Origin: Aristolochia californica
Taxonomy: Eukaryota; Streptophyta; Magnoliopsida; Piperales; Aristolochiaceae
Assembly: GCA_029961685.1 (NCBI GenBank)
Contig: JARWKL010000003.1
Coordinates: 15,023,731-15,087,730, forward strand
Direction of reading: 5' to 3'
Length of the DNA: 64,000 bases
Shown here: piece by piece, positions 41,431-51,718 of the stretch
Position numbering within the stretch: position 1 is the first letter of the stretch
Layout of the letters: every line of letters starts with the position of its first letter
The notes under the pieces: model-generated
Told to the model about the DNA's origin: nothing
Databases searched by the model: none
Seen by the model: only the letters and a program-made list of their open reading frames with translations
Position numbers and translations under genes: made by a program

Positions 41431-43011
41431 CTCCCCCTCAAGCTAGGGGTGAGAGAACAACATGAACTCCCAGCTTGTTGCAAATGATGTATAGAATATT
41501 TTTGTATAAAATGGCACATATTCCAATATGCCTTCATATTCCAACATTCACCCTCACCCTGTGTTGTCCTTTCATGAGGCCCTACGACATTATATAAGTG
41601 AGAGTAAAAATCACTCCTAGCCGATAAGCCATTGCTTCATAATCCAGTCCTAATACTGGATGTAGGGCACACTCCACTGCTATCGGTAGTGTGTCTATGT
41701 TGCTCTGAAGTGTCCACCACCGTGTCCCTGCACAGGACAACGACTCTCAAGTGGTAGGAGACATAAAAGCCATAACATGGGGGGACGGGGGGGAGGGGGA
41801 GGGAGATAACATGGATGTAATCATAAGTTCCTCTGTCATGGACTTTCATCTTTTTGATGGGGTTGAAGTTCCTCCGTCATGGACTTCCAACTACAAATAA
41901 TTTTTATCTTTTTGACGGGGATGAAGTTCCTCCCTCATGGACTCTCAACCACAAATAATTTTGATCTTTTTGATGGTGTAAAATAAATGATGACATGAGG
42001 CCACCTCTTCTTCAATAATTATGTCCCCAAAGAGACATAATAGCAGCAACTGAATATAACACGACCATCTTCCAACACATATAACACGAACCAAATAATA
42101 GAATTTTTATAAGAACCCATGAAATAATCCAATATAAAAATTTCTTCTTAGATGCACAAGCTTCATCTTTTGTGCTCCCCTTTTCTTGAATATTTTGGTC
42201 ACATAAACTTATTCACAACATAAGGAATAAAATACCTCTTTCTTGTACTTTTTGTACTTCTCCCCCTCAAACTGGGAGGTAATGGCAATGATCCCAGCTT
42301 GAACAAAATATCATAGTTGTAGAAATAAGCCCAAATAACAAAGATGTATCAATAAGCCCTCAAACCAGGGAGAAGTGAGATATTTTTCTGATATATCAAC
42401 TCAAAAGTGACGCAAACAATTGGCATAAATTTCAATTTTTCAATACAACAGAATACCAGCATGACCTTTGATTCTTCCAATTTGTATATATCTTTCAATA
42501 TAGATCAGATTGACATGAAATTTATTTCCTTTTGAAAGTAGACTTAAATACCTTTCATCCAAGTATAACTTAACTTCATAAAATATAATTTTTAGAAGAT
42601 AAATATTCTGATATATTTCGGTCTCTGTCATCTGACCAAACTAAATTTTGTTTCTCCTATTTTTCCAGAATGACCATTAACTCTTCCAAGATCAATATAT
42701 CCTCAGAATACAAAGATTGCTGCTATTGCTAGAAATTTTTTGCTATCTGGCCTTTGCTCATTCAAATATAGATATCTCTCTGTAGATAAATCCTATTGGA
42801 ACAAATCATTCTTCTTTGGAAAGTAGACTCAAATATCTTTCTGTCAATATATAATTTACAATATGAAAAACTCCGTATAGATGTAAAAAATGCAAAGAAA
42901 CCTACAAGTGTAGGGACTAAAAAAATAACTATGAACCTAGACCTAGGGTTTAGGGTTTAGAGAAAAGGATCACATTACCTCCGTGAGTTGACAAGTCAAC
43001 TCACAGAACCT
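41431..43011 (-). other. N4 internal region, noncoding
   Basis: Shortest internal part of the four. On the minus strand from 43011: a leader with TCTAAACCCTAAACCCTAGG (telo-type repeat near 42944-42962), unrecognised AT-rich sequence, the shared module (42133-41991), a short 58-bp array (41975-41829) and the pre-LTR strip. A G/C-rich strip GGGGGGACGGGGGGGAGG lies at 41779-41805. A stray CCATCTTCCAACACA at 42064-42078 looks like a fragment of the LTR terminus. Confidence 0.72.
41829..41975 (-). repeat. N4 tandem array
   Basis: GTTCCTCYGTCATGGACTT recurs at about 41827, 41868 and 41926, i.e. spacings of 41 and 58. It is the reverse complement of the N1 and N3 repeat unit. Confidence 0.82.
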
Positions 43012-43023
43012 ACTCTAATACCA

Positions 43024-43461
43024 TATTGAATTTATGGAAAAAAATACTTTATTGACATCAATTACTGTTGTAATCAAAGTACATGAACCTCTATTTATAA
43101 TAGAGGAAGGTAGTAGAGTCCAATTACAATAAAACTACCATTGTCCCAATTACACCCAAACTCTAACACTTAAAGATAAGTCCTACCATAATTAAATAAT
43201 TCAATATTGATAAAAGACAAACATAACTCAAACTAAAACTCTTCTTGGTTGTGACCCTAAGATAAAGATACTTTTGTGAGTCTTTCTTGATCTTTCAACT
43301 AATGTGATAAGGATGTCAGCTCATGGTAATCATTGTGGGTCCTACTTCTTATGGGCTTGGGCCCGTCTTGTGGGTCTTCCTAGGTCGTGTGGCCCATCTT
43401 ATAATAATCTTAGATATGTGGGCCTTCCTTGGTCGTGTGGGCTTGAGATTATCTTCCAACA
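43024..43461 (-). repeat. N4 5' LTR
   Basis: Same sequence as 41002-41430 with differences, including an extra CCTAGGTCGTGTGGCCC-type segment. The inner end reads TATTGAATTT instead of TGTTGAATTT (plus view). TATA element near 43092-43108. Confidence 0.85.
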
Positions 43462-43640
43462 CTTTTAAAGACGGAAGAAAAGAACGAAGTAAAGAGGTAG
43501 ACATATGATCAAGCCGGTTATGCCAAAGTTGGGCCTCAGATGTAATGGATGATAGGGCAACTAATGGTGGAAGAGTGAAATAGTACAAGTTCACCTTTTT
43601 ATGGCCACTACTAATCACCCGCTTCATAGTGAGATCCTGA
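43462..43640 (-). pseudogene. K6 GAG-pre-integrase remnant
   Basis: Continuation of K6 above N4. The minus strand reads LYYFTLPPLVALSSITSEAQLWHNRLDHMSTS, the pre-integrase motif with H of the zinc-binding set; the CxxC half lies on the other side of N4 near 40965-40985. An open frame runs on into the N4 LTR, but that chimera is an accident. Confidence 0.82.
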
Positions 43641-44596
43641 AATATACAAGAAGACGGTGAGAAGGTGACAAATCAATTCAAGTTTTATTAATTAATTAAC
43701 ATAAAACAAATTTGAAGGAAATTGAGGGACAAATAGAACATTTTGACGAGGAATAAATGAGATGAGAGAGGAGGAACCTTTGCCAAGGACTTGGTTTGGG
43801 TACCATTAGCAATAGTAACGAATTTCTGTGGAAGACAAGGAGATAATGACTAAAACAAGTGTTTGTTACCTAACAGATGTTCGGAGGCCTCGAAGTCGAT
43901 CAAAGGGGAAGAAGATGAAGAGGAAGAAAGGATACCTGAGGCAATAGTGGTAGTTGTAGTAGATATTGGAGGAATGGAGGATTCCATTAAGGAATTCATC
44001 TTCTAAAATGTAACATAGTCTTCAATAGTGAGGGTCACATTTTTGGAGTGGGAGTCAGCCTTTTCTTCATGTTTCTCAACATTAACAGAGATTGGGTTAG
44101 TCGTGGCCCAATCAGGTTTGCCATAAAGTTTCTAGCATGTTTTATTAATTGATTAACATAAAACAAATTTAAAGGAAATTGAGGGACAAATAGAACATTT
44201 TGACGAGGAATAAACGAGGTGAGAGAGGAGGAACCTTTGCCAAGGACTTGGTTTGGGTACCATTAGCAATAGTAACGAATTTCTGTGGAAGACAAGGAGA
44301 TAATGACTAAAACAAGTGTTTGTTACCTAACGGATGTTCGGAGGCCTCAAAGTCGATCAAAGGGGAAGAAGATGAAGAGGAAGAAAGGATACCTGAGGCA
44401 ATAGTGGTAGTTGTAGTAGATATTGGAGGAATGGAGGATTCCATTAAGGAATTCATCTTCTAAAATGTAACATAGTCTTCAATAGTGAGGGTCACATTTT
44501 TGGAGTGGGAGTCAGCCTTTTCTTCATGTTTCTCAACATTAACAGAGATTGGGTTAGTCGTGGCCCAATCAGGTTTGCCATAAAGTTTCTAGCATG
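43641..44596 (-). pseudogene. K6 protease and gag C-terminus, tandemly duplicated
   Basis: Two direct copies of a 457-bp segment, 43683-44139 and 44140-44596. Each holds the protease (IDFEASEHLLGNKH, with DFEA in place of DSGA) and part of the protease tail and gag-protease spacer. The copies differ at about half a dozen bases. The duplication makes the polyprotein order gag-PR-PR, but stops prevent translation. Confidence 0.85.
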
Positions 44597-44699
44597 TTTC
44601 CACAAGGTCCACAAGGTGATTTTGACCACCACTGTAAGTGAAAAGTCGAGGATCAGTACGGGAATTATTCGGACCCATTCGACCACCCCTATTTTCAAC

Positions 44700-44749
<50 letters not shown>

Positions 44750-45460
44750 TTCCCCCCCCATAGTTCTGCCCCGTCCTCGTTATGTGGATGATGTACCCCG
44801 ATTGCCGAAGAACATAGCCGATGAAGCATCAATAGGAGAAGGAGGGGATGGATCAGGGATCCGTAATAACGTAGCATTGATGTCATCGAACGATGGAAGA
44901 GCAGAGGAGCAGAGAAACTGGGTCTTCGCAACCTCAAGGTAAGGCTTAATATTAGACAAGCAAATAGCTGCTGCCAAGGCCTCTCGTTGTCGTTCTTGAA
45001 CAACAATGTCAGTGGAGTATGTCTGAGCTATTTTTCATTCTTGGAGAAGGCCCCGATACTGGGCCAAAAACTCATGAATGTTATCTCAGTGTTTAGTATG
45101 CCGTATACTTTTTAAGACATCATATACTCTTTATAAGGAGGCAGTACTCAAGTAGAGCTTAGTACAAGTGTCCCAAATGTCCTTGGCTGTTTCCAAGTGG
45201 ACCACATTTTTAGCTACATGCTCTTCCATGCTATTGATGAGCCAACTAATAATCAAGTTATCATTTTTAACCCAATTTTGGTAGGCTTTATCTTCTTTAT
45301 CAATCGAATGAGGGATTTTGATAACATGACTTAGAAGGTCACGAGTAATGAGAACCATCCGTACCGACTATGACCAGCTAAGGTAATTGAAGAGACCTCC
45401 TAGTGGAATCATAGTAATGCAAAGTATGTCACTCTTATTACTGGTGTGTCCACTCTCCAT
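44597..45460 (-). pseudogene. K6 gag
   Basis: ATG at 45458-45460 (MESGHTSNKSD..). The capsid-like frame at 45131-45358 shows MVLITRDLLSHVIKIP, NDNLIISWLINSMEEHVAKNVV and WDTCTKLYLSTASL. Further down SALPSFDDINATLLRIPDPSPP near 44850-44900. The basic, RNA-binding stretch is replaced by a 49-base G-run (plus-strand C, 44701-44749). The zinc knuckle is degraded. Confidence 0.85.
44701..44759. repeat. Poly-C (minus-strand poly-G) tract in K6 gag
   Basis: Forty-nine consecutive C, then TT and eight more C. It sits at the Arg/Gly-rich part of gag, where K8 has an ordinary AGAGG-rich coding sequence. Could be a true expansion or an assembly error; actual length is uncertain. Confidence 0.9.
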
Positions 45461-46348
45461 GATGAGGCAAGGAAAATGTGGAGGTTAAGGGCAAGGGCCT
45501 TCTTCAAATAACAATTACTCAATGTAATTTGAAGAAGTCAAGGACCAAATCAATCACCAACAATAGAGGGAAAAGGAGAAAAGAATTTCTTCACGAGAGT
45601 AAGCACCAAATTATCAACAAACTTGTGTTTTTGGCAAGTGAGAATAAGATCCAGGCATTACTCAATTCCTCTTATATTCTTAAAGGAAAAACAAAGAGGA
45701 GAAGGTAGATGCAACCGCTTAGGCCTTAAACCAAACTCCATCACAAACCGAGAGAAAAAAATATTTAGAGAAAACATAGAGGCAAATCAAGACACTCGAA
45801 AACAAATTTATTTTCTGCTCATGGGAATACTTCAACATAAAAAAAAATGCAATTATTGAAGTTCAAGAGGAACAAAAATAATAGGGATGAGTGTTGGAAT
45901 TTCATCAAACATATAACAGTCATCCAACAACATAACACAATCCCATGAGCAACATCAAGTGGAGGAATTTACAGCAAGATGTGCTCGAATTCCACCTCAA
46001 ATAAAATTGATCCAAGTTACATAAAGGTAACTTAATCTCAAAACATCAATCTTAATAAGACACAAGTGGCAACTGATCTTCATCAAGATTGTAATTGATC
46101 TACAAGAAGATCAAGATTACAACATCATTTTAGTCACAAAAATAAATCTTCACAACATATGAAGATTATCTATACTTGATGTGATTCAAAGTTCAAGAAG
46201 AAGAAAAAAGTGTAAAGAAAGAGTATGTAAATAAGAAGAAAACGTAAAGAAGAAGAAAATTAACTTATCTCTTCATGGCTGAACTCCTTTTACCAACTTC
46301 TTAGACATATTTCATAACTACTTCATCAAATGTGATCCTAAACTCCTT
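45461..46348 (-). other. K6 leader
   Basis: Untranslated leader between primer site and gag, the reverse-complement counterpart of the K5 leader 37018-37914. No gene recognised. Short ORFs are not shared with K5 or K8. Confidence 0.7.
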
Positions 46349-46749
46349 GATCTGACACCATGTAGAATTTAGGATCCCATGAGAAGAACTTTAGATCAAC
46401 GAGGAAGAAGAAGAAGAAGGGAGAAAGGAGAGGAGAAGAAGAAGAACATAGAAGGAGAGAGTTTCGATTAAGGGAAGAAGGTTTGCGACAAATAAGAAAG
46501 AGGAAGGATGAACGAATTTGTGGAAGAAGAGGAGAGGGAGTCAATGCTCTACCTCTTAGCCAATGCCTTTATTTATAGTTTTATAGTGCCCTTAGGGCTA
46601 CAACTTGATAAAACAAAAGACATAAAAGGAACACATATTTACACCTCTATGCCATCTTTATGGAAAGTACCATATTTTACAAATATGCCACTCCTATGAC
46701 GTGTGGGCTTCTTGTCTTGAGCTTGTGGGCTTGAACCCATCTTCCAACA
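46349..46749 (-). repeat. K6 5' LTR with primer site
   Basis: LTR is 46361-46749: minus start TGTTGGAAGATGGGTTC, end GATCCTAAATTCTACA. The primer site TGGTGTCAGATC follows on the minus strand at 46360-46349 (two mismatches to the Met-tRNA site). TATA element near 46570-46580 (CTTTATTTATAG on plus). Right flank is ATTGG, in K7. Confidence 0.87.
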
Positions 46750-47700
46750 ATTGGGATGGGAACTGAACGGAAGGGTCTCTACTACCTTGATCAACCAAAA
46801 AAATCGTCTTGATATCCTATCCATTCTCTTTCAGATCTTTGGCGTCAAAGTCTTGGGCATACTTCAAAAAAAGTATATGTTTTATTTCCCTTTTTAAATA
46901 AAAACTCTTGTAGTGCAAACAATTGCATGATTTGCCCCTTAGCTACACAGACTAGATTGGCATTTTCTTTGAGCAAAATTTCTAGTAAATCATTTTTTGA
47001 AATATTGCATGTTGATATCTGGGAGACTTACCCAATTGCATCTATTTCGACAGCCCAATATTTTCTCACCATATTTTGATGACTGTACTAGATGTAAATG
47101 GGTTTATTTGATGAGGCATAAATCTGAAACTCAGTCTCACCTGACTAATTTTATTAGTATGGTAGAAACCCAGTTCTCTTCCAAAGTCAAAGTTGTGCTT
47201 TGTGATAATGGCTCTGAATTCACTATTGTGGCATATTGCTTGTCGAGAGGTATTATCCACCAAACAAGTTGTGTTAACAGCCCACAAAAAAATGGGGTAG
47301 CCGAACAAAAACATAGACACTTGCTATACATGGCATGTGTCTTGCTTTTTCAAGCCCATCTTCCTAAAAACTTTTGGGGGGATGCCCTTTTAACTGCTTT
47401 TTATCTCATAAATCAGACACCTACACCAGTTTTGCAAGGTAAAATACCATATAAAATTTTGTTTAATATTGTACCTAATTACTCACATTTACGAGTATTT
47501 GGGTGTTTATGCTTTGCCTCCACCCATGCCCACAAGTCATCCAAATTCGATGCATGTGCAACCCGTTGCATTTTTCTTGGGTACCCTTACGGGAAAAAGG
47601 TATACATAATGTATGATGTTGAACTTCATAGAGTGTTTGTGTCCCGAGATGTTAATTTTTTTGAAAAATAATTCCCATTTAAACACATTTCCGCTAAAAA
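46750..47700 (+). pseudogene. K7 pre-integrase and integrase
   Basis: Pre-integrase remnant near 46750-46950 (GLYYLDQP). Integrase open frame 46997-47671: FDDCTRCKWVYLMRHKSE (first Asp), VVLCDNGSEF (second Asp), HQTSCVNSPQKNGVAEQKHR (Glu), LRVFGCLCFAS and ATRCIFLGYPYGKK. DDE complete. Frame shifts occur in the first 250 bases. Confidence 0.86.
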
Positions 47701-47730
47701 TGAGAGTCCCATGATTCCTCCTCCCATAAC

Positions 47731-47832
47731 ATTTAAGTTATGGAGCCTAATTAACGCCCTACTCTGAGTTGGTCAATATGTTAATTATTATTGCTCTCGT
47801 TAGTTTGGAATTAGGGCATTTAATTTCTAACA
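47731..47832 (+). repeat. Shrunken solo LTR of the K2 family
   Basis: 102 bases whose first 40 and last 50 bases match the two ends of the K2 LTR (TTAAGTT.TGGAGCCTAATTAACGCC at the start; TTATTATTGCTCTCRTTA and AATTAGGGCRT at the end), with about 285 inner bases missing. Flanked by ATAAC on both sides (47726-47730, 47833-47837). It lies between integrase and RT of K7. Confidence 0.75.
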
Positions 47833-47839
47833 ATAACAT

Positions 47840-49187
47840 TTGTCTTTTATGATAACCCTATACCAGATATACCTACTCAGTCAGAAAGTCATGAAATTAC
47901 AAATTTTGATAAAAACTTCTCTCTCTCTACACCCCCACCCCATCATATTCCTTCTCCCACTCCTACGCCACCCCCTGCTTGTTGCCTCTCTACCGTACCA
48001 ATTAAGTGGCCTAGCTTCCTTCAAAACTTTCATGTTGAAGCAACCCTACTGTCACAACTTGAACATCATCTACCTCCAACGTAGTCACCACATCAGGTAC
48101 ACTTTATGCGCTCTCTCTCAATTTCTTTCTTATGCCTGGTTATCCACCTCCCATAAGGTTTTTTCCAATTCATTAAACCTTACCAAAGAATCGACTAGTT
48201 TCTTATGGGCAATGAGGGATACTAACACTCATCTCTATTTCATCTGGCAAGAAACCCATTGGATGTAAATGGGTATACAAAGTAAAGCTCAAATCTGATG
48301 GCACGATCGAGTGTTGCAAAGCTTGCTCAGTCACCAAAGGATACAACCAAGTTGAAGGACTTGATTATCAAGAGACGTTCACCCCATTTGCCAAACTGGT
48401 TACTGTACGTGTTCTATTTAGTGTTTCCGCTATTCAAGGATGACATCTTCACTAGCTTGATGTCAATAATGTATTCTTACATGGTGATCTTGATGAAGAT
48501 GTATACATGTCCCTACCTCCAAGTTTTAGGCGAAAGGGGGAGACTCGAGTATGCAAACTCAACAAGTCATTATATGGCTTGAAACAAGCTTCAAGGCAGT
48601 GGTTCTTGAAGTTTTCCATAGCCCTAAAGAATGTTGGGTTTCATAAGTCAAAGGCAGATTATTCATTATTCGTCCAATCCTGCAAGGGAAGTTTTACGAC
48701 AATACTTGTATATATTGATGACATGGTTTTGGCAGGCAATAATCTATAAAAAATTAAATATGTGAAACATTTATTATCCAAGCAGTTCAAACTAAAGGAT
48801 CTTGGTCAACTCAAATACTTTTTGGGCATAGAAGTAACAAGGTATTCAAAGGGTATTTCCCTCTCCCAAAGGAAATATGCCTTGGAGATATTAGAAGATG
48901 CTGGATTTCTAGGAGCAAAACCTACAAGGTTCCAAATGGAGCAAAACTTGGCTCTTACACAATTCGATGAAGAGCTCCTAAATGATCCTTCATCATACAA
49001 GCATCTTGTGGGAAGATTGATCTACTTGACCATCACTAGATCAGATCTGGTCGACACCGTCCATGTTTTAAGCCGATTTATGGAAAAACCACGTACACCA
49101 CACCTTGAGGCCGCACATAGAGTTCTTAGATACTTGAAACAAACTCTAGGACAGGGTATTTTGTTATCTTTTACAAGTACATTGTAA
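47840..49187 (+). pseudogene. K7 reverse transcriptase
   Basis: After a Ser/Pro/Thr-rich linker (47840-48240), RT motifs read KWVYKVKLKSDG-like near 48265-48300, GLDYQETFTPFAKLV near 48360-48400, [19 protein letters not shown] near 48455-48510, [32 protein letters not shown] at 48703-48750, KDLGQLKYFLGIEVTR, HLVGRLIYLTITRSDL and HRVLRYLKQT. YIDD is intact. Frameshifts near 48310, 48420 and 48500. Confidence 0.88.
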
Positions 49188-49660
49188 TTAAATGTATTTT
49201 TATGCAAATTAGGCTCGTTGCAGGGACACAAGAAGGTTAGTAACAGGGTATTGTATATTTCTTGGACCATCACACATTTCTTGGAAAACAACGAAGCAAA
49301 CAACGGTGGCTCAATCAACTGCAAAGGCAGAGTATCGTTCTGTGGCTAACATGTTGTTAAACTACTTGGTTGAAAAATATTATGAAGGACTTGGAAATCA
49401 TACATACTCAGCTGGTCATATTGTATTGTGACAACCAAACTGCTCTACACACCGCCTCAAACCTGGTCTTTCATGAGCAAACCAAGCACATTGAAATTGA
49501 TTGTCACTTAGTTCATGAAAAGATTCAAGCAGGTATGATCAAGACTATACACATATGAACGAACAACCAAATTGTAGACTTATTCACTATGGCGTTGAGT
49601 TTGTCCTAATTTGAGGCATTACTCGTCAAGTTGGATATCATTAACATACACTCCAACTTG
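49188..49660 (+). pseudogene. K7 RNase H
   Basis: [26 protein letters not shown] sequence at about 49270-49340 in shifting frames, then [37 protein letters not shown] at 49410-49520, the standard copia RNase H end. A short tail reaches the polypurine tract CTTGAGGGGGTG at 49657-49668. Confidence 0.83.
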
Positions 49661-49668
49661 AGGGGGTG

Positions 49669-49865
49669 TGTTGAAGATAGCCTTGAAACAAAAATCTTGG
49701 ATGATCCAGTAGAAATCAATTGAAGATAAACATCATCGGCAGGATGATAATATTTTTGTTGATTCGATTTGATTTACATATACATGTATAAATATGTAAT
49801 CCTTGTACATAATAATATCATCAAAATCTACAAAATATTATAAGGCGCTGCTTGCTTCACACACT
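49669..49865 (+). repeat. K7 3' LTR (end uncertain)
   Basis: Starts TGTTGAAGATAGCC directly after the polypurine tract. TATA-like ATATACATGTATAAATATG near 49777. The end may be near 49862 (CTTCACACA), giving about 195 bases, short but usual for Ale-type elements. No second copy exists in the window to confirm it. Confidence 0.5.
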
Positions 49866-50453
49866 TTGGTACTTTAATCCTCTTTTGCTTCTAGATTTCA
49901 TGTTCTTCTTTGTTTTTTGTTTACCTCTTATTTGATTTCACGTGATGGTTCTATTTTGGCCTCGTACATTGTGATTTTTTCAATTTGAGGATTGTCATCT
50001 TATGCTTTTTGATGATTTTTGTTTATCTTTTGGTTTTCTTTTTCTTTTTTCTTTACAATCATCTTCCTGCTTATATGTTGGGTGAGGAATATAATCCAGT
50101 GTGACTCACGCAAGCCAACAATCTAGTTTTGATTTTATTTCCATTTTTAAAAAAATTATTTCTATTCTACAATATTTTTTCATAGTTAATTCTTCACTAA
50201 GTAAACTATAAATAATTGCATTACATTTTTATTGTGTCTTTTTATTTCCTTAACTTATTTTTTTAATTTTAGTCCTATAACAACTTATTAATATCAATTT
50301 TAATTTTCATATTTATGTTATTTACCTTTTTTGTTTTCCAATTTTACAATTTAAGTTTCCATTTTATTTTTTTATTTTTTATTTTTTATTTTATTTTCTA
50401 TTTCAAACTATATTTTACCCTAAAGTTACTTATAATTTTTATGTATTTTAATA
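49866..50453. other. AT-rich stretch without features
   Basis: Very T-rich sequence with many TTTTATTTT words. No gene or repeat unit of note. It is the target into which K8 inserted; the same sequence continues after 59236. Confidence 0.6.
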
Positions 50454-50458
50454 ATAAT

Positions 50459-50843
50459 TATTGGAAGATGGGCTCAAACCCACAAGCTTAAGGCTAGAAG
50501 CCCACACATCAAAGGAGTGGCAAAGTTGTTATTTATGGTATGTTCCATAAGGATTACATGAAGATGTAAATACATTGTCTTAGTTTTTTTAATCTATTGA
50601 GTTGTAATCCTAAGGGTTTTGTAACACTATAAATAAGAGCATTGGCTAAGAGGTAAGGCATTCAAGCATTTTCGTCTCTTTGGAAAAACATCCAGCCACC
50701 CTCTCTTCTCCCTTGATGTATTCTCTCCTTCCCTTAATCCAAACTCTCCTCTCTAACATTTTTCTCCTTTCTCCCTCTCCTCTCTCTTCTCTCCTTCTTC
50801 CACGTTAACCTAGAGTCATTCTCATGGGGTCCTAACTTCTACA
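50459..50843 (+). repeat. K8 5' LTR
   Basis: Starts TATTGGAAGATGGGCTC (3' LTR has TGTTGGAAGATGGG) and ends ACTTCTACA. TATA element ACTATAAATAAGAG at 50627-50640. Pyrimidine-rich TCTCTTCTCCC downstream. Followed at 50844 by the primer site. Confidence 0.92.
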
Positions 50844-50855
50844 TGGTATCAGAGC
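50844..50855 (+). other. K8 primer-binding site (initiator Met-tRNA)
   Basis: TGGTATCAGAGC, a perfect match, with no spacer after the LTR. Confidence 0.92.
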
Positions 50856-51718
50856 TTGGAAGTTAGGATCCCTCTTCAAGTAGTTATATCATCCATTCAA
50901 GAAGTTGTATATAGAAGGAGTTCTGCCATGAAGAGATAAGTAAAATCTGTTTTTTTTTTTTTTTTTTGCACATTCTCTCTTTACGGTTTCAATCTTTTTT
51001 CTCTCTTCTTGAATTCTCGATTCATGTCAAGGCAAGATAATCTTCATAAATATTGTGAAGATCTATCTTGTATGACAAAAAGGATATTGTAGTCTTGATC
51101 ATCTTGTAGCAAAATTACATGATTGATCAACGGTTACTTTTTTGGGTTTGTTATTTGGATTCAGTTACCTTTATGTAATGGGAATCACACATTGTTAATA
51201 TGGGATACCAGCATATGTTGTTGTCAATTCTATAATCTAACGTTACTCATTGGAGTGTGTTATGCTGATGGATGCCCGTTATATGTTTGATGAAATTCCA
51301 GCACTCACTTATCCCTATTATTTTTTGCGTTTGAACTTTAGCAATTGAATCTGTTTTTGTATTGAAGTATTCCCATGAGTCAGAATTTATTTTTCCAAGA
51401 ATTGCTCTTAGTTTGCCAAGAAAGGCCTTGTCTAAAGTTGCTCTCGGTTTTGTGGTTGAGTTTCGATTAAGGATAAGAGTTGCATCTATTCTCTTCTCTA
51501 TATTTTTTTGATAAATATAAGGGAAGTTGAGTAGTGGCTGGTTCTTGTTATCACTTGACAAAAGCCCCAATTTTTCCATGATTTGGTGCTTTTTCTCGTG
51601 AAAATATTCTCTACTTAGTTTTGGAGGCTAATTTGGTCTACGGGTGCTTCAAATTATGTTGTGTAATTGTTATTTGAGCCCCTTTGACAATTGACCTTAG
51701 TAGTTGATTTACGTCAAC
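50856..51718 (+). other. K8 leader
   Basis: About 860 bases between primer site and gag, related to the leaders of K5 and K6. Contains a T18 run near 50951. No ORF of note on the plus strand. Confidence 0.7.

Larger units (their letters stand above)
41002..43461 (-). mobile_element. N4: noncoding LTR retrotransposon in K6
   Basis: Minus-strand element: 5' LTR 43024-43461, primer site 43012-43023 (reads TGGTATTAGAGT on the minus strand), internal 1.6 kb, polypurine tract right of 41430, 3' LTR 41002-41430. Flanked by TTTTT (40997-41001) and CTTTT (43462-43466), one mismatch. It splits the K6 pre-integrase domain. LTRs are closest to N2. No coding potential. Confidence 0.88.
38126..46749 (-). 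mobile_element. K6: copia element on minus strand (K8 family)
   Basis: Right to left: 5' LTR 46361-46749, primer site, leader, gag, protease, integrase, RT, RNase H, polypurine tract and a 3' LTR cut at 38126. It is interrupted between pre-integrase and integrase core by N4. A 457-bp tandem duplication lies in protease/gag. Same family as K5 and K8 by LTR, leader and coding sequence. Its RT box is NVDD instead of YVDD. Confidence 0.88.
46750..49865 (+). mobile_element. K7: Ale-like copia element, 5' part missing
   Basis: Plus-strand pre-integrase, integrase, RT, RNase H, polypurine tract and start of a 3' LTR. It begins in mid-domain at the K6 boundary, so its 5' LTR, gag and protease are lost or lie elsewhere. 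Protein motifs are of the Ale/Retrofit type and differ from K2, K3 and K8. It holds a shrunken solo LTR of the K2 family at 47731-47832. Confidence 0.82.

Noticed and set aside
43349..43627. A 92-codon open frame joining K6 pre-integrase to the N4 LTR
   Set aside because: Chance fusion across an insertion boundary; the second half is LTR sequence.
44492..45006. Open frames of poly-Gly or poly-Pro across the C49 run
   Set aside because: Homopolymer runs give open frames on both strands. The true gag frame of K6 is recognised by similarity to K8.
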